From assembly GCA_005784505.1 (NCBI GenBank), contig VCAZ01000041.1:340001-404000 (forward strand): a stretch of 64,000 bases of DNA, read 5' to 3'. The position numbers and the translations under genes are program-made. Source of the stretch: Bagarius yarrelli. Taxonomy: Eukaryota; Chordata; Actinopteri; Siluriformes; Sisoridae. Below the pieces are notes generated by a model, which made no database searches, was not told the DNA's origin, and worked only from the letters and a program-made list of their open reading frames with translations. Below are positions 1 through 11,199 of the stretch, one piece after another (the first letter of the stretch is position 1; each line of letters opens with the position of its first letter).

Positions 1-345
1 CTGGCTGTGTTTCTATTCCAGTAAAGTAAGCATGACCTCTTTGTGTCTGTTCCAGTAAATTAGGCGTGGCCTCTGGGTCTGTGTCTGTTCCAGTAAAGTA
101 GGCGTGGCCTACCTGTGTCTGTTCCAGTAAAGGAGGCGTGGCCTCTGGGTGTGTGTGTGTTTCAGTAAAGGAGGTGTAGACTTTGTTTGTGCCTGTTTCA
201 ACAAAGGAGGCGTGGCCTGTTAGTGTGTATCTGTTTTTACGACGAAAAATGGCGTCTGAGTGTATGTCTGTTGACCAGAAAGAGCTGTGGCCTCCATGTG
301 TGTGTCTTTTCCACATTAGGAGGTGTGGCCTCTTTAGCTGACAGT
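1..345. repeat. Degenerate ~40 bp minisatellite, cut by the window edge
   Basis: About eight units share 'GTGTCTGTTCCAGTAAAG' followed by 'GAGGCGTGGCCTCTGG'. Spacing between units is roughly 34-44 bases, so the array is irregular. Units are cleanest between 40 and 170 and decay to the right. The open frame that crosses the array has no domain and I read it as chance. Confidence 0.8.
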
Positions 346-596
346 TATTGCGTTGGTGCATGTAAACAGTTAAAGAGGGTGTGTCTTTTTTTCCAGCTTT
401 ACTGAAGAAGGCATGAGCGAATGTTCTTTATTCTCTGAAGACCGAAAGCCCCTAATGAGTTTCTGTCAGGAGACATTTATATTCAAACTCCCTTTGGATC
501 TCTGCCCTTTGGATATGTGCTACACAAATCCTCTTCAGCACAACAGTCCACCGCAATCCATCAACAGATACCAAATCTGTACTAACAAGAGTACAC
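346..596. other. No recognised feature
   Basis: Mixed-composition DNA between the minisatellite and the first CA run. A 92-codon open frame runs from 413 into the CA repeat, which argues against it being coding. Confidence 0.5.
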
Positions 597-630
597 AAAC
601 ACACACACACACACACAAACATACACACAC
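597..630. repeat. (AC)n microsatellite, interrupted
   Basis: AC dinucleotide with AAAC and ATAC interruptions. Confidence 0.9.
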
Positions 631-710
631 TCGTGGTTTTATCTGTTTTCTATCTTCGGACACCACATCCACTCTGCCTGTGTTGAAGTAGTAAAAGAAT
701 GACATTATAG

Positions 711-729
711 AAAGAGAGAGAGAGAAAGG

Positions 730-798
<69 letters not shown>

Positions 799-942
799 GA
801 GAGAGACAGAGAGAGAGAGAGAGAAAGGGAGAGAGACAGAGAGAGAGAGAGAGGGAGAGAGAAAGAGAGGGAGAGAGAGACAGAGAAAGAGAGAGAGAGA
901 GGGAGAGAGGGAAAGAGAGAGAGAGACAGAGAGAGAGAGGGA
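711..942. repeat. (GA)n long purine microsatellite
   Basis: About 230 bases of GA dinucleotide on the + strand, with repeated GGGAGAGAGACA interruptions that suggest a secondary ~40-base duplication within the run. Purines are on one strand only. Confidence 0.95.
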
Positions 943-990
943 CTTATTTTAAGAGGCTTTTAGACACTGATAAGGAATCTGACCCAGGTG

Positions 991-1064
991 ACAAACACAC
1001 ACGCACACACACACACACACACAGCTTTAAGACACCATAAACACACACACACACACACACACAC
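991..1064. repeat. (CA)n microsatellite in two blocks
   Basis: Two CA runs separated by about 15 bases of unique DNA. Confidence 0.9.
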
Positions 1065-1427
1065 GTTACATACTGACTTTTTTGTTTTCAGGAAATACGA
1101 TGAGTTTTAGTGCCATGTTACAAAAAATACAATAATAATATTACAAGATTAAAGTAAAAAAAATAAAATAAAAAATAACGAAGTCAGATGATGAAGCACT
1201 TTAAAAAGAACGTTTAAATCGCTTACATTTGTCTAGAGTTAGGGGTCCGGGGTTAAGGGCCTTGCTCAAACCCACAAACCAGTCTACTACTGATCCTCTA
1301 CCTCTGTCCTGGTTTTAAACTATGAATACGATGGACACTTCACTATCCCACAATTCTGCGATTCCTAAATGACGGAAAGCGGAGACGCGGCACTTTTTAA
1401 GAGTGTAAAGTCATTTTGATTACTGTT
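1065..1427. other. No recognised feature
   Basis: AT-rich unique DNA. The phrase 'GTTAAGGGCCTTGCTCAAA' at 1252-1271 is a short piece of the family A SINE, too short to annotate separately. Confidence 0.5.
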
Positions 1428-1905
1428 TATTCTATTCTATTCTATTCTATTCTATTCTATTCTATTCTATTCTATTCTATTCTATTCCACTCCACTCCAT
1501 TCCATTTCAAGCCACTCCACTCCATTCCATTCCATTAAATTCCATTCCACTCCACTTCACACTACTCCACTCCATTCCATTTCATTTCATTCCACTCCGT
1601 TCCATTTAACTTTATTCCATTTTACCCCACTTAATTCTATTTCATTCCATTCCACTCCACTCTATTCCACCATTCTCCATTCCATTCCACTGTATCCACC
1701 ATCTCCACCATCCACTCTCCATTCCATTCCACTCCACTCCACTCCACTCCACTCCCACTCCACTCCACTGTATTCCACTCCACTCCACTCTATTCCACCC
1801 TACTTCACTCCACTCCACTCTATTCCACCCTACTCCACTCAACTCCTTTCCACTCTATTCCACTCTATTCCACCCTACCCCACTCCACTTCCCTTCATTC
1901 TGTTT
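1428..1905. repeat. Pentamer satellite (TTCTA)n changing to (TTCCA/CTCCA)n
   Basis: Starts as about 13 clean TTCTA units (1430-1490), then becomes a heterogeneous field of TTCCA, CTCCA and TTTCA pentamers for about 400 bases. The minus strand is open here only because the pentamer lacks stops in that frame (W-S-G-V-E type repeats). The TTCCA/TGGAA pentamer is the same simple motif as human satellite II/III, presumably by convergence. Confidence 0.9.
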
Positions 1906-2628
1906 TATAAATGTCCACAGTTCAGGAAAGTAATGCCACTTAAACCACACTTATCATGGACACATCAGACTCAACCACCAGTCTTGCCTGCAGCTCATTT
2001 TTCATCACCTTCACATTCCTTTTTAAGCAAACCAATTTTAATCAATCACTACCTGTTCTCCAAATCAACACCTAGACTCTATGCTGCATGTTAGCTATCC
2101 TGCTAACAGCCATCTATGCTAGCTCAGATTTGCTAGCTATCTCTGATTCTCACCTTTGTCTGCCTCCGACACACCACCACACCATCTCTTGTCCGTCTCC
2201 ATTTTTTACCTGGTTCCTGGATAAAGTAATCTGTTTATTAGCCTTTCTCTAAACCTGGCCAAATATTTTTTTCGAGTTGTTTTGTTTTGAAAAGCTTTGT
2301 GGCAACATAACACAATGCAATCAATACCAGACTCCAAACAAAGCCATGAGACATCGTGTAGCTCCAAGCAGTTGACACACTATTTTCTTTGGTTCTGGCA
2401 GGTGGGCTTTTAATGCAGTTACTGAGCATCAGCCTTTTTCTACAACAGTCAATCCTACAGTATGTCTGATGCCCCCTGGTTGGTCTGTATGTGTGTAAAA
2501 AGTACATATACGCCCTATTAGTCAAAGTTAAGGGTATATAAAGAGGCCATTCTGCTAAATTGTATATTCCTTTAAGTTTGCATTTTCATACAGTAACATT
2601 TTTAAATCTAGGCATAATAAAGCTAATT
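1906..2628. other. No recognised feature
   Basis: Unique-looking DNA. A minus-strand open frame at 2238-2525 (95 codons) shows no motif and is not called. GCTAGCT occurs twice near 2115-2140, without a clear array. Confidence 0.5.
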
Positions 2629-2973
2629 CACCCATCCATCCATCCATCCATCCATCTATTCATCTATCCACCCATTTATTCATTCATTCATTTATTCATC
2701 CATCCATCTATGAATTCATTCATCCATTTATCCATACATCCATCTATCCATCCACCCATCCATCCATTCATTATTTATTTATTTTATTCATTCATCCATC
2801 CATCCATAAATCCATTCATCCACTCATAAATCTATCTATCCATCCATCCATCTATAAATCCATGCATCCATCCATCACCTATCCATCTATTTATCCATTT
2901 ATTCATCCATCTAGCCATCTATCCATCCATAAATCCATCCATCCATCCATCCATCCCTCCATCCATCCACCCA
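2629..2973. repeat. (ATCC)n tetranucleotide satellite
   Basis: About 345 bases of CATC/CATT/TATT tetramers, cleanest at both ends and degenerate in the middle. The repeating H-P-S-I open frame over it is a by-product. Confidence 0.95.
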
Positions 2974-4349
2974 GCTATAAGCTGATGGGTTTACCAAGAG
3001 GTTATAATGCTTGAGACTTGCATAATATATGATCGATTAATGATAATAAATTGATAGAAGGATCATTAACGGTATTTTATTGTGCGTTTTATTCAATCAG
3101 TGTGTATTTCATTGAGACAGTGACATCATCGGCTCACGAAAAATCCAAACGAAAGTATTTTAAGTCTAACATCCGATATTAGAGTAATGTCCTGTATTCT
3201 GATTGGTCATAAGCCGTCGATTGGATTTATTCCCCATTGCAGGTTTATGAGCCGCGTCCGTTTCTATAGGAAACGCGTCCGTTTCTATATTTCAATGCAA
3301 CTGTTTAAGACAATAGATGAGTTTTAAGCCTTGTGGTTGCCTAGCAACAGAGCAAACTGAGGTTTTTTATAGTCTACAGGAATTAATGTTAAAATAAAAT
3401 TTAACCACAGAAACTGGGATGTAATAAATGTTCTAACAAAGAAAAACAGAATAAGATATAATAATTACTTGTTATAATGACTCATTTGGTAACTTTTTCT
3501 GAATACCAAACAGATTTGGCATTGAATCATTCAGACTTTCATATACACTCACCTTCAAAAGTATCAGAAAAAAAACTGCTTATGTTATATCTGCTTATGA
3601 TTATTTTTTAAATGGTCTTTATTAAAACAATGTTATGTTCGATTTAAACTCATTCTCGCTATGAGTAACTGACAGATGTTTTTCTTGTTGCCCAGGCGAC
3701 TCCTGTAAGACGCGGATAAGAAAGATAACTAGCTCTGAATGTCTATTCTTGGTGTCATGGAATTCCAGATGGAGACACAGATGAGTCAAACCCAGACAGG
3801 TGAGATTATCGAGATATGAAAAAAGCAGGTTAAATAGAAGATAGTGATGAAATACATGGAGAGACAAAGGGTTACAGAAGACGTGTGAGGAGCTGGAGGA
3901 TCAAGGAGGACAAAGTAGAACGGGAGGAAGTCCACAGAGCAGATGGTGACGGGCTTGAGAGGCAGGAACGGGAGCCTGGGACTGGGAACTGGAAAGCAGG
4001 GAGTTAGCAAAGCAAGTAGCGAGTCTAGTATAAACAGTGGAGTCCTAGTCTAGCATGAATACCGAAGTTTAAGACCAGACAATAGGGAATGTAAAAGTGA
4101 TGGGACAGGACTACCAGTTAGAACTAATTATTGTTCTGGTGATGGTGGAAGAAATGAGTGGTTGGTTTGAGCCTGTTTCCTGTTTGGAAAGAAACATTGG
4201 TACCGCGTCCCGCTGGCCTTTCGCTATCTGGGCGGTAGCAGCACAAGGAGCTAGACGATGTTAGTTTAAGGACGCTTGGGTTCGCTCTGACATCACACAA
4301 CCAAAGGATATACGGAAGTGTTAGCGCACTGGTGAAGATGTTGGACAAA
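2974..4349. other. Unannotated block
   Basis: Nothing coding is supported. 'AAACGCGTCCGTTTCTATA' is a near-exact local duplication (3258-3292). Overlapping minus-strand frames at 3622-4010 are low-complexity and unmatched. Confidence 0.5.
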
Positions 4350-4495
4350 CTGGCGGTTCAATTCCCAGCACCACCAAGGTGCCACTGCTGGGCCCCTGTG
4401 CAAGGCCATTAACTCCTAACTGCTTAGTTGTAAAAAAGAGATAAATGTAGGTGGCTCTGGATAAGGACGTCTACCAAATGCTGTAAATGCAAATA
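4350..4495 (+). mobile_element. Family A SINE, 5' truncated
   Basis: Begins at the B-box-like GGTTCAATTCCCAGC, then CCACTGCTGGGCCCCTG, and reaches the tail GGCTCTGGATAAGGACGTC and the final AAATGCTGTAAATG. The tRNA-like head is missing. Confidence 0.85.
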
Positions 4496-4940
4496 TACAA
4501 CCAAATATCGAGTTTCCATTACTTTGTTTCTGTTGTACGATTGCTCGCGTTCTGCAGAGGAAACACACATCTGGATCCCAATCTCAGAAGATAAAAGCTT
4601 AAAAAGAGTGCAGAATTTTGTTGTCTTGTATTCATCTTTTGATTTCGACCCCAAACTTGGCCAGATTTTCCCCAGGGCATCTTCATCTAAATTACCCACA
4701 TGCCTCCTTTAACCCTCAGCACACAGAACATCAGTGTTATGGTTATCGCTCTGGTTACGGTTATGGTTATTATTACTGCGCCATTTTATCGAGGCTCTGA
4801 AGCGAAATTTAACTTTTAATTATTAAAGTTAATTAAATAAAAGGATAAAATACTCTAATTCACGCTAAACGCCTCCTGGGTGTCAGATAAAATACAACAA
4901 TGTTGTTTATCCAATAAATTTATCTTTATATATTTTTATT

Positions 4941-5125
4941 ATGGCATTTGGTAGACATCCTTATCCAGAGCGACTTACATTTCTCTTTTTTTAAACAACT
5001 GAGCAATTAGGGTTAAGGGCCTTACTCAGGGGCCCAGCAGTGGCAACTAGTTGATGCTGGGAATCAAACCCAGGTCTTCCAATTAGCAGCCCAACACCTT
5101 AACACCACTGCACTACCATCTCCAC
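4941..5125 (-). mobile_element. Family A SINE, near full length
   Basis: Reads GCATTTGGTAGACATCC (tail) through to CACTGCACTACCATCTCC (head complement). Opposite in orientation to the copy 450 bases to the left. Confidence 0.9.
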
Positions 5126-5356
5126 TGAATTCTTAATTCTGATTTGTTGGCTGTGGATTGTCTAGATAACTTTATATTTATTTATTTAAGGTATTTGTTC
5201 ACCATGTTTTTTTTTTAATCACCAGTTTTTTGTTAAATCTTTATTTATTTTTGTTTATTTATTTTATACCATGAGGTTTCTGGGTTTTAATTCAAACGTA
5301 TTTTACCAGAGTTTATGCTTCCTGGTTTTTTGACCTTTGGCTATTTCATCTAATTC

Positions 5357-5521
5357 AGGGAAGTGGCTCAGTGTCTAAGGTCTTGAACTTTCTACTTGGA
5401 AGATTGTGGGTTTGATTCCCAGCACCACCAATTTGCCACAGATTGGCCCCTGTGCAAGGCCCTTAACCCTTAAGAAATAAATAAAAAAAAAAGAAAGAAA
5501 TGTGGGTCGCTTTGTATAAGT
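5357..5521 (+). mobile_element. Family A SINE, near full length with A-rich interruption
   Basis: Head GAAGTGGCTCAGTGTCTAAGG, B-box-like GGTTTGATTCCC, and the tail GTCGCTTTGTATAAG after an AAATAAATAAAA expansion that replaces the usual ATAAATG linker. Confidence 0.85.
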
Positions 5522-5642
5522 TATGTAATCACATTGCGATGAATCCGGACTTTGGCTGTGTCTGAAATCGTATATATTTAAACTATACAATTTATAAATA
5601 TATATAATTGTATATATTTATACTGTCAACATTCATAGTATT

Positions 5643-5833
5643 CATTTACATTTATATTGACAGCCTTTAACGAGAGCGACTAACATTTTATCTCATTTAT
5701 ACATCTGAGCAATTGGGGGTTGAGGGCCTTGCTCAGAGGCCCAGCACTGGTGGCTTTTTGGACCTGGGAATTGAACCCACAGTCTTCGGGTTGGTAGTCC
5801 CACACGTTAACCGTGGTTCATCGCTTTCCCCAA
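5643..5833 (-). mobile_element. Family A SINE, near full length
   Basis: Reads from the tail at 5643 to the head complement ending near CGCTTTCCCC. More diverged than the copies to its left. Confidence 0.8.
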
Positions 5834-6105
5834 TTCCAATTAACAGTATGCAAAAGGTTACAGGATGATCAAATATTTTTGTTTGGATGCGCAAGTACGC
5901 ATATGATGGACACTTTACCATCCTATAAACCCGTAGAAGAGACGACTCGTCACATTCCAAAATAGGGGATCACAGAGACACTTAAATTTGTGGTTAAACG
6001 GAACTTATTTAACATCATCCAACTTTAAATGTTAGCATTGTTGTGATCAATATGGCGGATATAGTACGCATGTCCGAATTTTATTTATACTCTCCATAAT
6101 CATAC
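5834..6105. other. No recognised feature
   Basis: AT-rich unique DNA between a SINE and a MITE. Confidence 0.5.
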
Positions 6106-6469
6106 TACAGGCTGTCCATAAAGTCTGGACACATACGCAGAAATATCCAACTTTTTTTCAGTTGGAATGAAATATTAAATATTAAATAACATATTTAAGA
6201 TGATTTCCATCGTTTACGATGCTAATTCATGTGAAGTCGATGTAATAAATTCACACTGCCCTCAATTTTAGCACATTCACTCTTAATGCGTTCAATCAAG
6301 TGTGTTACATCTGTGATTATCATTGAGTAAACCTTCCACTTTAGCACACACCCCAGAAACTCAGTTCAGTTCTTTCTTCTTTCGGCAAATCCATATTTAA
6401 TCTGTGGAGGAAAAAAAATTATAGTTAATGAGATTTCCTGAGGTGTCCAGACTATAGGGACACCCTGTA
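6106..6469. mobile_element. Mariner/Tc1-like MITE
   Basis: Inverted ends of about 29 bases: left TACAGGCTGTCCATAAAGTC, right the complement of TACAGGGTGTCCCTATAGTC, both continuing into TGGACAC. TA dinucleotides bound the element, as expected for Tc1/mariner insertion. The roughly 364-base interior has no transposase frame, so this is a non-autonomous element. Confidence 0.75.
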
Positions 6470-6605
6470 TATAGAACAGACTATATTTTACCAGAGATAT
6501 TTTTAATACCTATTTAAGCAAATTTGGATTTCCGACACGTCCAACATCTACAATTGCTAGAATATCCCATAATAAAAGTCTACACTTCTCCGTTAACACA
6601 TCATT

Positions 6606-7065
6606 GTTATTTATTTGTCTCAAAGCAGCTTTACACAATACAAAAATTCAGATAAAATTCAGATCTACCTCCCAATGAGCAGACCAGAGGCAATGATGGC
6701 AAGGAAAAAACTACCTAAGATGATATTAAAAAGAAACTTTGATAAAAGAAGGGAACTTACGTGTGTAACACCAAAGTGGTGTAACCATCCTCATGTGTGT
6801 AACACCATGAGCCATCAGAGGAAGTGGATAACCAGGAACTTTTGAAGAACTGATAAATCAAACAAGATTCTGAGTTCATTTCTGGTCCATTAACTAAATT
6901 CTTCTTGCCAAAACTATAAAATATTAAATGATGGTAAGCAGAAGATCGACTGTAGCAACAGGCTGAATAAAAGAAATATGGAGTCTCCAGTGTCAATTGA
7001 CTTATTTCTACATGTGCAGTGTTTCTAGCTGCTATAGTGTAGGCGAGGACAAACATAGACTAATT
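6606..7065 (+). mobile_element. Family C repeat, diverged copy
   Basis: Contains TTGTCTCAAAGCAGCTTTAC, then GAGCAGACCAGAGGCAATG and ATGGCAAGGAAAAAACTACC, the order seen in the other family C copies. The right-hand boundary is uncertain. Confidence 0.65.
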
Positions 7066-7149
7066 TGTCTCATGGACAAATTCCACAACATGAAATGTAA
7101 CTAGAAATGGATAAAAATGAAAACACACCATTCACATACCACAACCATA

Positions 7150-7790
7150 GCGTGTTTTAACAACAGACATTATGTCAAAGCAGCTTCACAGATTCAAATC
7201 AAATATGACAAAACAGTAAACACTCACTAAAACACTCACTAAAACACTCACTAAACACACAGTTAATTTATATTAAAAGTCCACTCAGTTTAATTTATAT
7301 TTGTAAATTTAGAGTCAATTAGAGTCCCCAACTAAACAGAGACGTCCCCAACTAAGACAGACGGCAGAGAACAGAGAACCAAAACTCCATTCATGACAAA
7401 ATGGAGAAAAAACCTTGAAAAAAACCCAGGTTCAGTCAGTTTAGGTTCAGTATAAGTTCTCCCTGGGAGAAACCAGGTTCAGTCAGTGGAAAAGTTCTTC
7501 TCTGACCACATAAACCAGCAGGTTGTTCCATACTGCAGGAACGTTTCCATGGTCTTGTCTGGATGGCCGTCTAGACAACAAGATCATCACTAGGAATCTG
7601 TCTCTGAGGCTTATTGTCCCCAAGTGCTGATCCACCAACTGGACTGGATACAGACTGGATCTGGTGGCGACGGTGAGCTCGGAGTAGGAAGATATATGTT
7701 AGTGTAGATAACATTCCACTTGCGATAGACCAACAGCTGCTAGGTTGCCTGTCCATCCAGGAACCTTTAAAAAACATTTCAGAAATTTTT
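7150..7790 (+). mobile_element. Family C repeat, long copy with 3' part
   Basis: Starts at TTTAACAACAGACATTATG and runs through AACCAGGTTCAGTCAGTGG and TGGATGGCCGTCTAGACAAC to GGTGGCGACGGTGAGCTCGG. The last part reappears inverted at 16742-16945 and direct at 63467-63640. Confidence 0.75.
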
Positions 7791-7944
7791 CATAGACAAC
7801 GAAAATAACGCAGACGTCGCTGTTACAGGTGGTTCTCAGGGGGGCACCCCTACTGTGAGGTCCGGAGCCTTAAACTACAACACATCCACAGAAATATCCA
7901 AAAAATACAAACTTAAATCTCTTCTGCAGTTTAACTCAAAATTA

Positions 7945-8090
7945 TTTTTCCTTTTCTTACAATTTTTTTGTCTTTCTTTCTTTTCTTTTCTTTTCCTATT
8001 TTCTATTCTTATTTTCTTTTTAATTCTTCTTTCTTTTCTTTTTTTTCCCTTTCTTTTATTTCCTCTTTCTTTTTTTCTTTTCTTTCTTGA
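7945..8090. repeat. T/C-rich tract
   Basis: About 145 bases of almost pure T and C with TTTCTTTTC motifs. It gives spurious F/L-rich (plus) and K/R-rich (minus) open frames. Confidence 0.85.
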
Positions 8091-8331
8091 TGTTACAGTC
8101 ACCTTTGGCAGGGTTTCAAAGTGTTTTTTTGTTGACAGATCGGTGGATATGTATTTATTTAATATTGTTCTTCATTTTCATGTGCTTTCCTAATGTAATG
8201 GATTGATTTTCTAGGCAAAAATATAATTATGTTAACGGCAATATTATAATATAATAATCTTGAGTGGATGGAACAAATTATCTGCATATACTTTCTTTTA
8301 TGCTAAAATGTATATCCTAATACAATTTTTC

Positions 8332-8471
8332 GCCCATTCATACATTCATTCATTTATTCATTTTTTTATTCCCGCCTATTCCCTAATTTGGGGTGACAGG
8401 GATCTGCTGGAGTCTATCCCAGCCGTCTCTAAAAGGGAGAAAGGCAGGAGGGGGACACCCTGGACAGGTCC
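8332..8471 (-). mobile_element. Family B SINE-like repeat, truncated
   Basis: Starts with ATTCATTCATT, then GGGATCTGCTGGAGTCTATC and GGACACCCTGGACAGGTCC, where it stops. The tRNA-like end is absent. Confidence 0.85.
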
Positions 8472-9063
8472 TTATATATTCGTATGCCGATGCTTTGCTG
8501 TAATTATCAAAAAACACTTTAGAATTTCCTGTTAAAAGAAAAATGATCAAGTCTAATGATCTATTTTTCTAACAGATTTTATTACTTCTTTATAAATAAT
8601 ATGTGAACGTGTACAGTACGTGTTGGTGTCCTTTCTTTTTGTCCTGATGAAATAGAAGAAGCATTAGAAGAAGAAGAAAAACAGCTTGTAATAGAAGAGG
8701 GAATAATTACAGGATACATGCAGCCGTTAAGCCGGAAATAGCACGAACACGAAGCGAACAGTCTCACAGGGCAAATTACTACTTTGGATTTTTTTATTTA
8801 TTTACAGCAGCCGTGATTAACAATGTCCCACAGTATCAGGACTCGCAAATGATTTGTGATTTTGTTCTTAAATTAAAAAAGAACAAGTTTTATTTAAGGA
8901 ATTCTAGCGATTATCTCAGCAGATAAGGATGGACTTTGAGACGCTGATGGAGGAATATATTCGGGTTAGACTTCATGACTGAGAAGATACGACTCCATGC
9001 TAACGGTGTAAGTAAGAACCTGGACCTAGACCTACACCAGGATCCAGGGGCCCTGGCGTCCTG
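8472..9063. other. No recognised feature
   Basis: Unique DNA. A small GAAGAA-rich stretch lies at 8655-8700. Confidence 0.5.
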
Positions 9064-9205
9064 TGTGGGGGAAGTCTGTAGCATAGTGGTTAAGTGGTTG
9101 GACTGCTAATTGGAAGATCAGGGATCGATTCCCAGCACCACCAACAGGCACTGTTGGGCCCCTGAGCAAGGCCCTTAACCCCTAATTGCTCTATTACATC
9201 ACCAT
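9064..9205 (+). mobile_element. Family A SINE, 3' truncated
   Basis: Head GTAGCATAGTGGTTAAGTGG, B-box-like GATCGATTCCC, body to CCCCTAATTGCTC. The tail is missing. Confidence 0.9.
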
Positions 9206-9614
9206 ATCCTGATTTTCGTCTTATAACACCAAAATTTTATGATTTAGCGAATGAATGAACCGAATCATTACGATCTCCTAAAACGTTTCTGTACAATCGA
9301 ATCGATTCTTTTCCTTTTTTCTCTCCAGATACAGAATTCTGTAATATTTTGCACTGAGAATAAACCGAAATTAAAAAAAAAAAGTAAAAAAATGTTTGAC
9401 GCTATAATAAATTGAAAAACTAAAACCGGCAACATGGAACGTACAGAAATCCACCAACGTGATCAAATGAAACGTTCGAGTGTTCGTGTCGGTTCTCGAG
9501 CGGATCATTCATGACTTTCCTAACTGAGACTTTTTAATTGGTTCTTATTTCTATCACATGGTTTTGTCATATGGATACGACTGTAGGAGTTTTTTTATTT
9601 TATTTTAATACGTT
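9206..9614. other. No recognised feature
   Basis: AT-rich unique DNA. Confidence 0.5.
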
Positions 9615-9778
9615 AACAGAATTTTAAAGACGCTTTTATCCAGAGTGACTTTCATTTATCTCATTTATACAACTGAGCAGCTGAGAGTTAAGGGCCTTAG
9701 TGAAGGGCCCAGCAGGGTCAGCTTGGTTGTGCTGGGATTTGAACTAATAACCATTTATCTTACACCCTAAACTGAGTG
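9615..9778 (-). mobile_element. Family A SINE, diverged
   Basis: GACGCTTTTATCCAGAGTG tail, GTTAAGGGCCTTAGTGAAGG body, and a decayed head. Confidence 0.8.
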
Positions 9779-9819
9779 TTTAGGATTTGGTAGTAAATGA
9801 AAAATGCGTTCTTTCCTTC

Positions 9820-9958
9820 ACCTCCTACCACTTTTCTCCTCTTTCGTTCTCTCTCATTCCTCCCTTTTTCTTCACCTTCCTCCTTCTATCTGTCTCTACC
9901 TCTAATCCTCCCTCTTTTCGTCTTTCTTTCCTAATCTCTTTGTCCCTCTCTCCCTCTT

Positions 9959-9992
<34 letters not shown>

Positions 9993-10335
9993 CTCTCTTT
10001 TCCCTTTTCCTCTCTGTCCCTCCCTATCCTCATTCCCTACCTTCTGTTCCTCTTTCCCTCCCTCCATCTTTCACAACCCCTTCTTCCTTTCACATTCTTT
10101 TCCTCTCTTTCCTCCTCCTTTCTTCTGTAGATCTGTTTTATCTCTCCCGCTCCCTCTCCCATATCCTACCTCTCTCATCTCCTTCTTCTCTCTCCCTCCC
10201 CACATCTTTTTGTCCATTGTTCTCTCTTTCTGTCTCCCCAGTCATTCCACCAACACTCATCAATATCCTCTCAGCACTGCACACAACTTCTCTCTCGTCT
10301 CTCTCTTCTCTCGTCTCCATCTTTTTAGACCGTGT
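9820..10335. repeat. 530-base polypyrimidine tract with (TC)n core
   Basis: The + strand is overwhelmingly C and T for over 500 bases, with a clean TC run at 9962-9990. The 194-codon S/L/F/P-rich frame on the + strand and the E/R-rich frames on the minus strand come only from this composition. Confidence 0.9.
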
Positions 10336-10376
10336 ACATCAACACCTCAAGCCCTTTGTGAGAAAAGTTAACATAC

Positions 10377-10495
10377 TTAAAGAATAAAGTCTAAATTACA
10401 AGAATAAAGTCAAAATTATGAGATTAAAGTTGTAATACTTTCAAAATAGAGTCCAAATTACGAGTATAAAAGTGGAAATTACGAGGATAAAATTG
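10377..10495 (-). repeat. Short array related to the 14.7-15.5 kb repeat, inverted
   Basis: Units such as AGAATAAAGTCTAAATTAC and ACGAGTATAAAAGTGGAAATT are complements of the TTTATTCTCGTAATTTC units further right. Confidence 0.7.
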
Positions 10496-11199
10496 TAGCT
10501 GTTTTGTATATGGGTGAATGCTGATTGGCTGCCGGGTACCTGTTATTCTCAGCAGAGGAGAATGACGTGTTTATCACTCATATTTTATATACATTCTTGT
10601 AATTTTCGACTTTAATTAAACGTAGCGTTAAAGATACTTCATAAAGACGGCAACATTAACATCAATATAATAAAAAACTTGTTTTTCATTACATCACCGC
10701 TACGTTCTGGTCTGTTGCCTTCGTCTGAGTAACGACTTTTCCCCCTCATTTATTTTTACATCAGCATCATTAATCAACAAGTGTGTGCATTTCCATAATT
10801 AAACCGAAACAGTCAAGCAATCTGGCTCTCCTGTAATCAGTGTATTGAAAAAAACCCCCCAAACAATCCAAATGCCCCACTGACCCTGATCATATATAAA
10901 TCTAAAATAAATATATAAATGTAAATATATATATCAGTATCAGTGGTGTGCAGTTCGGGTCAGTAAACTTCTCTGCTAACCTACATTCTAATATTTGTTC
11001 CATTAAATTGTATACATTTATTTCCAACAGTTTATCCTTTACATTTCGTAGTGTTTCTCTCGCTGCACTGCTTCCAGTACGTGTATGTGGATGTTAGATT
11101 ATTTGTCCAATCAGATTTCGGGTTTCTATGTGTTGCCATGTTAATCTGATCTGCCTTTCAGAATCAGTAGCGCTGCCCATGGAACTTAAACTATATTAG
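10496..11199. other. No recognised feature
   Basis: AT-rich DNA. CAGTGGTGTGCAGTT at 10940 resembles an hAT end but has no partner that I can see. Confidence 0.4.

Noticed and set aside
1642..1842. Tryptophan/glycine-rich minus-strand frame
   Set aside because: Translation of the TTCCA-type pentamer satellite.
2629..2973. CRISPR-like spaced repeat
   Set aside because: It is a simple tetranucleotide satellite without spacers, and the genome is eukaryotic.
9064..9130. tRNA gene suggested by A-box and B-box-like words
   Set aside because: The same words recur in dozens of SINE heads and the stems needed for a cloverleaf are not kept; treated as SINE.
9787..10371. 194-codon open frame on the + strand
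   Set aside because: Lies wholly within the polypyrimidine tract; the S/L/F/P-rich product reflects composition only.
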